In this document: positions 43,632 to 55,952 of the stretch, in pieces
Layout: the number at the start of each line of letters is the position of its first letter
Numbering within the stretch: the first letter of the stretch is position 1
Assembly (NCBI GenBank): GCA_963682055.1
Contig: OY821745.1
Span: 1,309,501-1,373,500 of the forward strand
Source: Primula veris
Taxonomy: Eukaryota; Streptophyta; Magnoliopsida; Ericales; Primulaceae
DNA length: 64,000 bases
Reading direction: 5' to 3'
Translations under genes and position numbers: made by a program
Notes under the pieces: generated by a model
Told to the model about the DNA's origin: nothing
The model's database searches: none
Seen by the model: only the letters and a program-made list of their open reading frames with translations

Positions 43632-46539
43632 ATGAAGGGTGATGGAGAGAAAGCAGTAGAGCTAGCGGAGACGAAGCAAGCGATGGAAGAAGGGAGGACA
43701 ATGAGCTGCGATACGACTGTGTCGAGACGGCGTAAACAGCTTGGGTGTGTCCAAGTCATAATGAGGTTGGGGTGTTTAGTGACCTCAGTTGTGTCTCTAT
43801 CTCTCATGGTTACTAGTGAGCAAAAGGGCACACTTTCTATTTTTGGGTTTAATCTTCCTATTTCTTCCAAGTGGTCTTACTCCTTCTCTTTTCAGTAAGT
43901 TATTTGTACATCTTTGTGTAATATTTTGTTTTTACATTTTTTGATACACCATAACCCTGATTTTCATAGGAAAATAGCGGTGTAAAGAGAAAGTAATGTC
44001 ACACATCGCATAGACATGTGAGTACCTATGATATATAAGCTAAGGAAACCCTCCTCACTATCACAAAGGCCTTTTAAAACAGTGCGGTCCGAGAAGCGAG
44101 GACGAAATCGGGCAAAGCGGACAGTATTTGTGTTAGTAAGCAGATGGTGGCGGTCTCGTCGGAGGACCGGGTCGTTATAATTGTATTGCATATACACCCT
44201 TTTGAACACTAAGGACTGGGTGGAAACCGTCCCATTTTGATAAAAGTTGATGAAAAAGTAAAAAAATTCTATGTATTTTGATCAAATTCTTAAAAAAATA
44301 GCGTGTTCGTTTCTCCCTTATTACGATTAAAAAAAAAACTCAGGCTATATTTATAATTATATGGAATATCGGTCCCTCGATTTAATAATCATGGTTTCGT
44401 TATGTCGAAAAGTATCTAGCTATGTCAGTATGTCATTACCCTTACATTACAAGTGAAATGGATCGAATACCTTCATTGTGATTTTAGTCAAGACGTTTAT
44501 CCAGTAGATTAAATTTAGGGCTAAATCCATCACTTTTTAGAACTATAGAACTAGTAGCAGTGAGACATGTAACTTTATGTTGTATATGATTCTTTTTCAT
44601 ATCCGTAACAGATTTTTTTGTCCAAAATTAGTTTTACAAAACCTGCTTCACAAATCCATTGAAAACCCTTAATTTTGACTTCTAATTTTTTTAGCTCAAA
44701 AATTTTGCTCTTAAAGGTTAAATAGTATTCCAAAGTCCAAACACACCCACCACAGATTTTTCAAATAAAAAATCTAAACATTATAAACATTGATGTTCGC
44801 CCCCTTAGTTATATCCATTGTTTTAAAAAGCACGCTATATTGGGCTATGGTTCGCGAAATAGTGTTTTTCGGCCGAAAAACGCTATGATAAACCGCTATT
44901 TGGATGGAAAATCGCTAAATTCGTGCTATAGGGACGCTATAGTGAATGCTATTTACGCTATAGCGGTAGTTCAATTTTTATTTTTATTTTGTCAAAATTT
45001 TAATGAAATTATTGGAGGCTAAAGAGAATCAAACTCCAAACCTCTTGCAAATAAAATAAATGCTCTGACATCTCAACTATAATCATTTTATGATTATTAG
45101 TTACAACTTTTTATATATATTTAGTTAATTTTTATTAGATGTTCTGAATTTAATGCTATATTTATATGTATTTAGGCAAAAAAAAAAATGCATCGCAAAG
45201 CGCTATGTAGCAACGCTATTTGCGCTTTTAGCGTTTCTCTCGAAAAACGCTACGCTAGCGATAACGCTATTTAAAACATTGGTTATATCCGACATTGTAA
45301 ACATTGTAAGAGTTAGATTTTCGTACGGCTCTATTTTAAGTATTATTTCATTGGAGCATATTGATCGCGATTCGCGGGTAAAAATCATGATTCATCAAAT
45401 TAACTTGGTAATGTTTACCCCTTTTGTTATGACACATCTATGTATTGAGTAGGTAATTATCACGATTTATGGAATGGAAGTGGTTATCTTATTTGTGAAA
45501 TGTGAGAGCATGTCATAGCCTAGAAATGAATCTTAAATGACAAAAGGGTGTAAACGTTTGAATTTGTTTTATTGCGAGACAGGTACCTTGTGGGAGTATC
45601 AGCAGCTGTTGCAGCACACTCTTTGCTCCAATTCCTAATAAGTCTGTCGAGGCTGCTTCGGAAGTACCCTGTTATTCCTTCTCGTTATCACGCTTGGTTT
45701 ATTTTTGCTGCGGATCAGGTAATTTATTGTTATCTCTATACTCTAAATAAGACGCTTATAAGCTAAAGCCTTAGGTCCTGCATTATATGCTATACTAGTT
45801 TATCAGAAAGATAGACCTAACTTTGCGTTTATTATCAAGATGCTAAATGAACTTTTTATCGCAAAAGTTTACTTAATTCACCAGTTGCATATGACTCCTA
45901 TTAAATTATCTTTAAATGACAATACTTTGGACTTGGTTTAATCACAAAAAAAACTTGTTATCCCCGTTTGTTGTATTTTGAGCGATTTACATTTGGTAAA
46001 CTGATTCTTGATTTGTATATAAGTTGTCAACATTTCAATAAAACGAGTTTTTATTGAAATTCTTGAAAAAATGATTTTATGTAATGTTAGACATACACTT
46101 CAATAAACTCATGCATACTGAATAGTGAATATATGGTATGCAGTATCCCGAAATGTTAACATATCGCTAGAACTTTATAAGAAACCAGTACAATATGTCA
46201 CTTTATGGTAATATACCCCCATGGTTTATACTTTATATATCTAAAACATGACCTTTTACTAATAGTTCCTAGTATCTTTGAAAATGCGCTTCAAATTGAA
46301 CCAAGATGGCATTAATATTGCAGGTATTTGCATATGCGGTAATCAGTGCTGGATCAGCCGCATCAGGTGTAACGAACCTTAATCGTACTGGAATAAAACA
46401 CTCAAATTTACCCAACTTTTGTAAGCCTTTACATGGCTTTTGCAACCGTGTCGCTGTTTCCATAGCCTTTGCTTTTGTCAGCTGCTTTTTACTCGCCGTG
46501 TCAACTGTAGTTGATGTTCTGTGGCTATCCGAGTACTAG
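43632..46539 (+). CDS. CASP-like protein, CASPL3 type
   Basis: Three exons: 43632-43894, 45583-45718, 46324-46539, giving 204 residues with matching phases (2, 0). The protein has a hydrophilic N-terminus, a first membrane segment at about residues 41-62, and three more, ending VDVLWLSEY. Landmarks are the extracellular block FGFNLPISSKWSYSFSFQY, LVGVSAAVAAHSLLQF, the loop IPSRYHAWFIFAADQ, and AYAVISAGSAASGVTNLNRTG with the PNFCKPLHGFC loop. These fit the CASP-like (UPF0497) family, closest in memory to CASPL3A. Family members are plasma-membrane MARVEL-like four-helix proteins; CASPs organise Casparian strip domains, while most CASPLs are of unknown role. Intron 1 (1688 bp) carries a hAT-like element. 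The 5' leader is rich in CTCA and CACA repeats. Confidence 0.93.
44815..45281. mobile_element. hAT-like non-autonomous element in CASPL intron 1
   Basis: 467 bp with imperfect terminal inverted repeats CCATTGTTTTAAAAAGC/GCTATTTAAAACATTGG and many ACGCTAT/CGCTATAG motifs at both ends. It is flanked by GTTATAT direct repeats (44808-44814 and 45282-45288). This pattern fits a common plant hAT-type MITE. It lies wholly inside the intron and does not touch splice sites. Confidence 0.75.
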
Positions 46540-47716
46540 AAATATTGCATTTGCAATATAGAGGAACTTAGTCACAATGAATGTAAAAATTTCGAATTTG
46601 AATTGTGTCTGCTAAGACGGAATGTTTTTTCGTGTACTTGAGTAATTATCATGTTTGCCTTTGTACTTCGCTCAATGCTTCTAATAGAACGTTACTCTTT
46701 GTTTATTTCGGACGGTTAATCAATATGTTTCAAGTATTTCTAACTAGTGTGAGCTTGCAGCGACGACAAAGAGCTTATTTGCTTTCGAGTTCACTAATAA
46801 GTATGCGGTTTATCGGTTTTTAAGCTCCTCTATTCTGATAAAAAAAAAAAGGGTTATATTTCTAGGTTAGATTGTTATAACAGAGATTACTTTTGTATTA
46901 TCTCAATACTTACTAATTACTATCTTCTTATTAATTACTGTAATTTATTGACCAGAGTAGAAGAAGGTTCGACCCCTTCTTCGACCGTTTTTTTTAATTT
47001 GGTTTTTTACAAAAAAAATCCTAATTTAAAAAATAAATGATTTTTGATAATATAAAGCATATGTTTCTATAACTTTGTAGAAAAAGTAAACAATCATCTT
47101 TTTTAGGTAAATTGTGAGAAATTACAAATTTACATTAATTGGGTAGAGAGTTGCATGGACCACTAAGAGCACCCGCATCAGTATCGTTAACTATTTTCTC
47201 AAACCTATCACATTTTATATATTTTAATAAACCGTTTACATTTACATAAAATTCCAGCTTGCATATTAATTTTCTTATAATAACCCTGCATTATTTTTTT
47301 TTATTTGTTTATTATCATTTAATTATCATAACAATATTATAATCACAAAAATGTGAACTCATGATAGTTTATTACTTGCATATTCATTTAGGAATCATAT
47401 ACATTCCAATTTTGTGTTTCTTGAAATTTAGGAAATTTATACGGTTCCTGATACATGATAATTTTTATAGTATAATCTTCAAATTTTAGTAAAAAGTATG
47501 TTTTGAGGTATCAGATTATCTTAGATGATCTAATACCTGAAAAAAGATAAGAAAAATGTAATGTCAAAACAAGCTCATATAGTATGTACTTTGGTAAGTT
47601 TATTTGATAAGATGAATGAGCACCACCACACACACAACATATAACAAAGGGAGAATAAACAAAATGCATCAAAATCTCAATTCAGTTTAACAATTTCGAC
47701 TAAACTATCCAAAAAA
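46540..47716. other. Intergenic between CASPL and PNSB3 genes
   Basis: Downstream flank of the CASPL gene and upstream flank of PNSB3. It contains the dispersed repeat 47305-47527 and GAGCACCCGCATCAGT near 47168, a phrase typical of MITE ends. No separate gene was found. Confidence 0.5.
47305..47527 (+). repeat. Dispersed repeat, inverted relative to 40475-40712
   Basis: Partner of the copy at 40475-40712 in opposite orientation. It ends about 190 bp before the PNSB3 start codon, so it may contribute part of that gene's promoter region. Confidence 0.55.
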
Positions 47717-49613
47717 ATGGTCACACTTCACCTTCAAATGCAGCCAAGTCCTTGTAACTTAGCATTTCACTCAACCCTCGCACATAAATTTAGCACAAAC
47801 GCACACAGGGCGACCAAATATTCGAAAACAAAGTATGACATTATGACAAAAAGAAGAATAATGTCAGTCAGAGCCGTAGGGACTATACCAGATAGTGAAA
47901 CCGAAACAACGGTACCCGATGAACCACCGTCTGTTAATTTTGCTTTTATTCACGTGAGTTGAAAACTTGAAATCATGTTCTTCTCTTTTCTTTTAGTTTT
48001 GGTATACGATATTTGTTTCATTGCGGCTCCCAGATTCCAAAAATCTGCTTTCGTGCTTATACGTTGAAATGCAATTTGGTTGCTAGCTGAAAATTCTTTC
48101 TTTTTTCGGCTTTCTGAATTTTCTTTTACCAGACTCGAATAATTTTTTTTTTTACTTTTTCTGGTAGTCTGTATTGCTTCCTGATGGAACACCAGATGTG
48201 CATTTTAGAAGTGCTTGTGGTGGGCAAAAGCTGAGAGATATTATGCTGGATTCTCATATGGAGCTATATGGACCTTATGTAAGCCTATCTCTATGAAAAT
48301 ACACACACACACACACATCATATGACTGACTATAAACATAGTTATATGTTCACAGTGATATGCTTCAAATTTAAAAATAAACTTGGCAATTACTGAATAT
48401 TTTTTGTGAATTATGTGATTTCAGTCTAGGCCACTGCTAAACTGTGGGGGAGGAGGAACTTGTGGGACATGCCTTGTTGAGGTAACATTAAGTGTACTTG
48501 GATAACCAACTTAAAAGCTTTTTAATTTGTGAAGTGAAAAACCAATAACCTATAAGGTGAAACCGAAAACCACTTTTTTCTAAGTCTCAGCCTGCTTAAT
48601 TTCTTAGAGCTAGTAGATTACTTGGCATCAATTATTGTATTTTCGGCGCTAAAGTTCTAGACTCTAGAGTAGTATTACACAAAGGGTTAGGTAGAGAACG
48701 ATATGATCCGGATATCATTCTGATATTTATTTTTGGAATAAGCAACGATTGCAATAATAACAAAATTTTGGTCATACTTTGTCCTATTTGTTCTCCTCCC
48801 TGTAAATTGGTTTCTAATTTTAGGTCGTCGAAGGAAAAGAATTACTGAGTCCTCGGACGGACAAAGAGAAGGAAAAACTCAAACGGGTATATACATTTAA
48901 GACTACACCAATATTTTCACACAGAATATGGCACTGATTACTTTGTTGTCATCACGTTTGTAGAACCCAAAGAATTATAGACTTGCATGCCAAACTACAG
49001 TAGGCAAACCCGATTCTAGAGGCCTGGTTAGTATCCTCTTTTCGACGATTTTTAGTTGCTTGATTATTTAGTAAATAGAAAATACCTTGAATTCATTTGA
49101 AATAAGAGTTCAAGCTCATTTCAACTAGTCTTTCATTCTAAGAAATCAGTTTTTTTGGAGCCTTTTTGTTGTACTTTAACCAGATAATCAGTTTCATGAA
49201 CCCCTGGATTTCATGAATTCATTTCGAAAAAAGATTAGCCTTTTCAAGACAAAAAACAAATATATGAATTTTAAGCTGGCCAGCCAACCTGACCAATTCT
49301 AAAAAGTAACAGAAACTAATCTTAAAAGCTGCGGCTAAACTTAACTATCTCATAAAGATTTCTAATAGCAGGCCAAGTTTTGTGTTTTAACTTTAAGAGC
49401 TTTTATATCAAGCAAGAAGTGAACTCAAAATCAATATATATGTATATAATATATACTTCTTTTCAATTTCCAGAAGTGATAGTTAAATGGATAAAATTGT
49501 TGTTAATAATAATGCAGGTGGTAATACAGCAATTGCCTGAATGGAAAGGACATGAATGGACTTACAATAAAAAACCGTCTTCCGACGAAGCTGAAATTGG
49601 ATATATGGGATGA
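47717..49613 (+). CDS. PNSB3: Photosynthetic NDH subunit of subcomplex B 3
   Basis: Six exons: 47717-47953, 48168-48278, 48425-48481, 48824-48886, 48964-49026, 49518-49613, all joined in phase 0, giving 208 residues. The N-terminal about 70 residues are basic and Ser/Thr-rich, as expected of a chloroplast transit peptide. The core is a 2Fe-2S ferredoxin-like fold: VLLPDGTPDVHFRSACGGQKLRDIMLD, then C123-x5-C129-x2-C132 in NCGGGGTCGTC, then C165 in LACQT, which could ligate a cluster. The tail QQLPEWKGHEW is diagnostic of NDF4/PNSB3, a thylakoid subunit of the NADH dehydrogenase-like complex in cyclic electron flow around photosystem I. The start was chosen as the first ATG of the open exon; an internal Met is possible. 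The antisense frame at 47950-48192 is a shadow of intron 1. Confidence 0.93.
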
Positions 49614-50185
49614 TCACAACCTTTTTTATTCTAAGTTGAGATTAGTATGCAAATGTGCACAAATTAAGAAAAAGAAATTAAATTTCATATCCGGCTTGAA
49701 TTTTAGTTAGCTTTAGTTCATAAATTAAATTTCTTTACATGCAACGTTAATCATCCGAGCGTCGTAGCAAACAGTTTCAGCGTTTGTTTGGTTGCAACCT
49801 TTAAGCTGGGCTTAGTACCATTTCATCTCATAAGTAGTGGTAAAGTCGGTCGATCATCTAAAACTTGGATTTCTTCTTTTCCTGACTTGCAAAAAGTTAA
49901 AAGAACTTCGGCTTATTTTATTAAAAAAATGCAGCCAAACTAACATCTGATTCGCGAGTGATATTCGAGGGAAAATACTTATTTCATACCATAAGGAAAA
50001 AGGAACCAAATACATATATAACATTTCAACTCACACTAACAAGCCAAAATAAAAACATAGGGAAACAAAAATAAACATTCAAAAGTTACAACATGAAATG
50101 AAAAAGAAAGAAGACTCTTTCTTTATTACATATTACTTCAAAATCTCAAACCCAAGCGAAATAATTTTTTTGGGCAAAAAACAAC
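49614..50185. other. Convergent intergenic space
   Basis: It separates the 3' ends of PNSB3 (+) and the aquaporin (-) and holds both presumed 3' untranslated regions. A GGTTGCAACCTTTAAGCTGG stretch at 49790-49810 belongs to a short repeat seen in several flanks. No gene. Confidence 0.55.
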
Positions 50186-52794
50186 TCAATAATCGGTCGA
50201 AAGAGGTGCATGGTCACGGTGCATGAACACATTTGGGTAAACAAGCCCAGCTAACCCACCACCGATAAGTGGGCCGACCCAATAGATCCAATTCTCATGA
50301 TAGTCACCGCTAACAACTGCAGGCCCAAAGGATCGGGCAGGGTTCATTGACCCTCCGGAGAACGGGCCTGCAGCTAAAATATTGGCTCCTACAATAAAAC
50401 CGATAGCGATAGGGGCAATTGTACCGATTGATCCCTTCTTTGGGTCCGCTGCTGTAGCGTATACTGTGTATACCAATGCAAACGTGATTATAATTTCCAT
50501 TACCACCCCTTCGATAGCTCCGACACCTGATGACACACTGTGGGTTGGGATTGCCTGGAAAAAAAGTGACAGATAAATACACACATTTGAGATAAACATA
50601 GTAACATACTGTATTATAAATTTTGTTATTTTTTTATTCCCCCATTCTTCTGATTGTCCTGTTCCTAAATATGACAATGCTGTTTTTTTTTTCCAATATC
50701 ATATACTTCAAGACAATTTAATGCAACTAATCAACCCTTGAAGAAGAATTAGATATGAAGTTTGAGAACAAAATAATATTTAATAGAAACATTACTTTCC
50801 TAATTGGTATATATAATACTCCTTCTCAGAACAGTAATGCTAACGAACCAGATGGAGCGAACCAGATGGGCTTAACCAGACTCTCGACACACCAGTACTC
50901 AATGTAAATTTAGAATTTCATTTTCACCCCGTAGTTTCAAATAGGGTTCTATAATATTATATTTTTATTTTTATTTTGTTGAATTATCAAATAAAATATA
51001 TTAAAATTATTAAAAAAAATTTAATTAATATTTAAGTTTAAGTTAGTCTAAACTTGGTTTACATAAGTATTATATTTTGGCTTTTATTTTTGTTTTCATT
51101 TGGGCGTAAAAATAATTCTAAAAATCACATGAAAGACTATCTGACAATTAGTCTGATTGAGCCTGTCTGACTCTACAGTGTTACTGTTCTTAGAACCCGG
51201 TGGCTTTATTGAACTTTTATTGTTATAGTGTACACATTTTGGCTACTTGCCCAAAAAAAACAAGAGTGAAATAAGTTTAAAAAATAAAATATCTGATAAG
51301 ACCAAACGTTTTAGAAGAGACTTTATCACAGTAATTACTTAATGGAGGCAACTAATAGCAGGGGCGAAGCCAGGATGTGTAAATGGGGGGTGCCAAAATA
51401 TATGTACAAGTAACATATTTTTATGGGGTGCCAAATCTACACCTAAAAAGAAATTGTACTAAAAAAAAATTGCGTCACTTGGGATTTCTAAAATTATGGG
51501 GGGTGCCGTGGCATCCGATCGTCCCCACTTAGCTTTCCCCCGACTAATAGCATGTACAATCACATGATGTTAAATTGTCGATCAGGAAAAAAAGATTTAC
51601 CAAGCCACCAGTGACAACTTTAAGAAGGTAACACGCGACGATGGACCCAACAAGCTGTGCGATCCAGTAAAATACGCCAGTGATGATGGTGATCTGGCCT
51701 CCAACAGCGAGGCCAAGAGTGACTGCAGGGTTAACATGGCCTCCGGAGATGTTGGCACCGACAGAGACTGCCACAAAGAGCGCAAACGCATGGCAAATTG
51801 CAACCGCTACTAGCCCTGACGGATCTAGGGGTGCATCCGATGTCACCTTGCCTGCATTCAAAAAAAAATGCCATGTACTTAGAAAATACACTAAACAAGA
51901 TTAAACAGTGTTAGAGGATCATACTCTTTATTGAATCAATTTTTAACAAATTTTAAATGAATTGTAAATTATAGGTAAAATCATAAATGTATGTGATATA
52001 TGAACATGTGTATATACATGTATCTTCTCAATCTAATTTAAACTTCCCCATGCAGGAGTATTATTTATTTGTCCTAATTAAATTCTACATAGAATATATA
52101 TTTTTTCCTCATGACAGACCTTCTATTAATCGTAAATAAAAAGTGTGGTCAATGTGAAGCATGCCTCCACAGTGATAAGATAAAGAGAACGATGAAAAGT
52201 GAAAAAACGACACGAATAAGCCTTCAAATACAACAGAATAACAAGACCTACGAAACTGCAGAAACAAGAAGAAAAAAACAATCAAACGAAATATCATTCT
52301 TATCAAAAGTTTTCAAAAAAATATTGTACGTCATCGATACGACTTTCTTGTTTGTTGTTGATTTTAACTATTTAGATACTGCAACAAATAAAGATGGCAA
52401 CATGAAATGAAGGATATTAATTATGTTCTTACTAATAAAAGACCAGGATAGATGATTATCTCAATTCATACTCATGAATTTATTACTATTTGAATTTTGA
52501 ATAGCATGCATGAATATAACTAGATCTCTTTCAAGAAAAAAAGTTATTCAAGACTAGATCAAAACTGTCACTGTGTGTAATGTGATATGTATTCAAGAAA
52601 TATGGATCTAATTTTCTTTAAAGTATATGATAAAATGATAATATGGTATACACAATATAAAGTTAATCACCATAAGCGATTGCCGATCCAACTCCGGCAA
52701 AGACAAAAAGGAGAGTTGAGATGAACTCCGCAAGGTATGCCTTGATAGACCCGACACTAAACGAATCGTCTAATCTTCCGATAGCTATTGCCAT
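50186..52794 (-). CDS. Tonoplast aquaporin, TIP2 subfamily
   Basis: Three exons: 52794-52671, 51851-51601, 50554-50186, phases 1 and 0, 247 residues. Six membrane segments and both aquaporin boxes are present: NPAVT at residue 82 and NPARS at 196. His62 in ICHAFALF and Arg199 fit the His..Arg selectivity filter of TIP2 proteins. The start [20 protein letters not shown] and the end [17 protein letters not shown] closely match TIP2;1/TIP2;2 (delta-TIP). Such proteins carry water, and in TIP2 also ammonia, across the vacuolar membrane. Intron 1 holds a dispersed repeat (52110-52330). The start lies in the only ATG-initiated frame that keeps the TIP2 N-terminus. All key residues are intact. The exact orthologue within TIP2 is not assigned. 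Confidence 0.95.
52110..52330. repeat. Dispersed repeat with shared reading frame, copy 2
   Basis: Partner of 40726-40945, lying in intron 1 of the aquaporin gene. The plus-strand frame here is the longer one (99 residues to 52410) and includes [17 protein letters not shown], a Cys-x2-Cys-x2-Cys pattern. Copy 1 keeps the first two Cys but lacks the third. Origin unknown. Confidence 0.65.
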
Positions 52795-52889
52795 TTTTAT
52801 TTAAATTATAAGAAATTTGGAAGGAGACTAGTAAAATGAGAGCTAAGGAGAAAGAGGATCGGATGGTGAAAAAGAAGTTGTGGTTGTGA

Positions 52890-52898
52890 TATAAATAG
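52890..52898 (-). promoter_or_regulatory. Candidate TATA box of the aquaporin gene
   Basis: The minus strand reads TATTTATAT about 100 bp upstream of the aquaporin ATG, in a GC-poor promoter. Position-based call. Confidence 0.45.
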
Positions 52899-53393
52899 CC
52901 TTTTTTTCAGTCATTCCATATGTATGCTAGAACCTTGTGTATTCGTATAATATGGATTGTTATAACAATATTTTCCAATGAATTTACTAGTTTGATGTTG
53001 GTTAAAATTGGAATAATTAAAGTTTTTGAAGTTTAAGTTTTCACACTCTTAATGTTACCGCTTTAATTACCGTGTTCGACGTAACTTATAAGTAAATCAC
53101 CTTGTCGATCGACAAACCCGATTTTGTATACGGTTATGTATAATTACTATATAGAAAAAATAGAATTACAAAAGTTGAGAGTAGCAAAAACTTGCTAGAA
53201 GAAAATTTCATCATTTAGATTATTTTTTTCTCTTGTGTTTAACATAATTACATGAGAATTCGAAATTCCGTGTCATGCATATCCATCGAGGACTCGAAAT
53301 TTTCATTTTTTTTCTTTTCAGCATGAAATTTGATTAGAGTATGTGTCATTTATATCAACTGAGACTTCGAATTTTCACTTTGTTACTAGTTTA
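52899..53393. other. Aquaporin upstream region
   Basis: AT-rich promoter-side flank without a conserved frame or resolved element. Confidence 0.45.
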
Positions 53394-53632
53394 TATTCGT
53401 TCCGTTCCAATTTAATTGTTCATTACGAAATACATGTAATTTTAACCGACTAAAAACTTGTATCAAAATTGTCGGAATTAAAATTTTTAAAAGTTAATAA
53501 TATAGTTTAAATGTTCAATTTTATGATTAGATTTAAAAAAAATTCATTCCGACAATTTTGATACAAGTTATAATCCGATCAAAATTACACGTAGTTTCGT
53601 AATAGATAATTAAATAAAAACGGAATGAGTAA
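53394..53632. mobile_element. MITE family A, copy 6
   Basis: It begins CGTTCCGTTCCAATTTAATTG and ends AAAACGGAATGAGTAA. The arms AAAATTGTCGGAATTAAAA and ATTCATTCCGACAATTTT pair. One of the best-preserved copies in the window. Confidence 0.8.
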
Positions 53633-53925
53633 TGCTATTAATTAAAGTGCACATAATTTGGTCATGAACAAACAAAAAGGGAAATATACATGTCCATTTT
53701 GTCCAACGTATAATGTATATGGTTCGAACACTAACGCATGTGAATCAGATTTACCTAAAAAAAGGGTTATTTATTATTAAAAAAAAAACGTATAATGTAA
53801 TATCAATTGAGCACATTTAGACCAATCCTATCTGTCACAGACTTGCTTTATTAGAAATGTCGCGAAGCTCATCAATGGTGCACCCATGTTATAGCCTACC
53901 CTACCTAAAGCACAATGATAACGTA

Positions 53926-54164
53926 ACACTCCGTTTTTATTTAATTGTTTATTATGAAACTACGTACAATTTTGACCGATCACGAACTTGTATCAAAATT
54001 GTTGGAATGAAAATTTTTAAAAACTGATCATCATATAGTTCAAATGTTACATTTTATGATTAAGTTTAAAAAAAATTCATTTTGACAATTTTGATACAAG
54101 TTATAAGGCGGTCAAAATTACACGTAGTTTCGTAATGAACAATTAAATGATAACGAATGAAGTA
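53926..54164. mobile_element. MITE family A, copy 7
   Basis: Only about 290 bp from copy 6 and in the same orientation, with matching arms (ATTACGAAACTACGT.. and ..ACGTAGTTTCGTAATGAAC near the two ends). The close pair probably represents two insertions rather than a tandem duplication, because the spacer is not part of the repeat. Confidence 0.8.
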
Positions 54165-54745
54165 TGTATGTATCTTTTTATATATACCTTAGTTTATTTA
54201 TTTTTACTTTTTTTAACCCTTTATTTCTTAATTTATCTTTTTATAACATGGTTTCTACTTTCTTTTTATTTTTTTACCTTCGTTTCTTAATTTTTCTTTT
54301 TATTTTATCAATTTTAAACCACTAAAACTCGGGTAAAAAAGTGAAAATAAAGTGGAAACCAATCTATAAAAAAGAAAATTTAAGAAACAAAAGTACAAAA
54401 AAGAATCAAAAATAGAAACCAGGATAAAATAAAATAAAATAAAAATTAAGATACCAAATTAGAAATGGACAAAAAATGAAAAAAACAAAGATAGGAATGG
54501 GTAATAAAGCCTTTATCATCTATTGTAACACTATTAAAGAATATATGGTATGATGAACTTTGTGGTTAGGGCCACAAAATGCACCGACCATGTCCTAATC
54601 TGGCATATAAATTTGTGAAATCGTTTGTAATATGTGGATAGGATTGGTCAATTATATTAAAAAACTTGTATTATTTTCCTAATTTATAGTTTAGGAAGTC
54701 ATGTTATGAGTAATTATAGCCGGCCGGATAGGGTTTGATAGGAAT
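54165..54745. other. AT-rich intergenic
   Basis: Includes a pyrimidine-rich stretch of TTTTTATTTTTTT and TTTCTTAATTT repeats (54180-54320) followed by its roughly inverted A-rich counterpart (54340-54500), forming a loose foldback. No gene. Confidence 0.4.
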
Positions 54746-55250
54746 CTATTTTTGCTTTTTTTTTTTACATCAACTTTTTTTTTGTTAGTTTTTTTTTTTT
54801 TTTTTTTATCTTTTTGATTTTAAAAAGCACATGCGTTTGGTATCAATGTTTTTTTAGCTTTTAAAAGTCTAGATTTTGAAGAAATATAACTAGAAAATCT
54901 AAAAGCAAAAATGACACACATTTTGGAGATTTTGTTAGATTTATTGCCACAATTTTAAGAATTTAAATGAATATCGATCTTATTTTAACTAAAATTTTAT
55001 TCGTATACTTGACTTGTTATGTGCTCGTTTAAATATGATATTTTGAAAATTTATCAAAAAAATGTCTTATAAAATTATTTTGATTAAAAAAGCAAAAAAG
55101 TTATTATCTAATTTCAAAAATAAAGACGTTGAAAGTTAGATTTTTTAATTTTTTACCAAACATATATATATTTTGGAAATCAATCTTTTTTCCTACTGTT
55201 TTCTGAAAACAGTTTTTATACTGAAAAAACTGATATAAAACGGACCCTAA
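54746..55250. repeat. Dispersed repeat family, copy 2
   Basis: Partner of 10020-10490 with the same block order and a right end at CTGATATAAAACGGACCC. Many substitutions separate the two copies, so the family is old. Confidence 0.5.
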
Positions 55251-55796
55251 ACATTTATTAGGAAAAAAATTAGTAGATTTTATTTTCAGTAAAGGCAAAA
55301 AAAGGGAAAAAAAAAAAAAGAGTTGTCACTTGTCATCATGTGTCATGTTTCAAATTAAGGTTTTACGTTGTATAACATGTCACGTATGAGGTTGGATATG
55401 GATGAACATATTATATAACATTTGATAAAAATAAACGAATTGTCGTTTTGACACAAAAATAATTAGGAGCATTTTATTGATTGATTAGTCAATGTAAGTA
55501 ATTCTGAAACTTTTAATTTTCAGTTATTTACTTGTAAGACATTTCATGAATGTTCTTAATTATTTTAGCCATTGGATTATGTAACATTTTTATACAACTA
55601 AAATTTCTCTTATACTCGGTATTTACTCCCCGTTAGACTTGTTTATTCGTATTCACAAACGATTAATATGTGGTAAAAGTCATATATATATATATATATA
55701 TATATATGATTTTATATGGATATCAACTTAGACATCAATTTGAATATTTTTTTTGTAAAAACGCTCCAAATCAAGATTTGATTAATGCAAATCTTT

Positions 55797-55952
55797 ACGG
55801 TTTCACGACAGCAACACAAATATGCGTCTTTTTTTTAGACGTATAATGACATGTTTTGAATTTTTAAATTTTACCATAATTTCCAAAACATGCATGTCAT
55901 TATATATCTCGGAAAAAAAAGACGCATATTTATGTTTCTGTCGTGAAACCGT
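55797..55952. mobile_element. Small foldback element
   Basis: 156 bp. The left end ACGGTTTCACGACAG and the following AAATATGCGTCTTTTTTTT pair almost perfectly with the right arm ending CTGTCGTGAAACCGT. The central AATGACATG/CATGTCATT also pairs. It is immediately preceded by a (TA)n tract (55682-55706) and AT-rich DNA. A transcript would form a long hairpin suited to small-RNA production. Confidence 0.8.

Noticed and set aside
50310..50582. 90-residue minus-strand frame overlapping the aquaporin
   Set aside because: Alternative frame of aquaporin exon 3, which has the clear NPARS box in the correct frame.
52111..52410. CXXC-type zinc finger protein
   Set aside because: The CGQC-x2-C pattern is suggestive, but the rest of the CXXC domain is absent and the sequence is a repeat with another copy at 40726.
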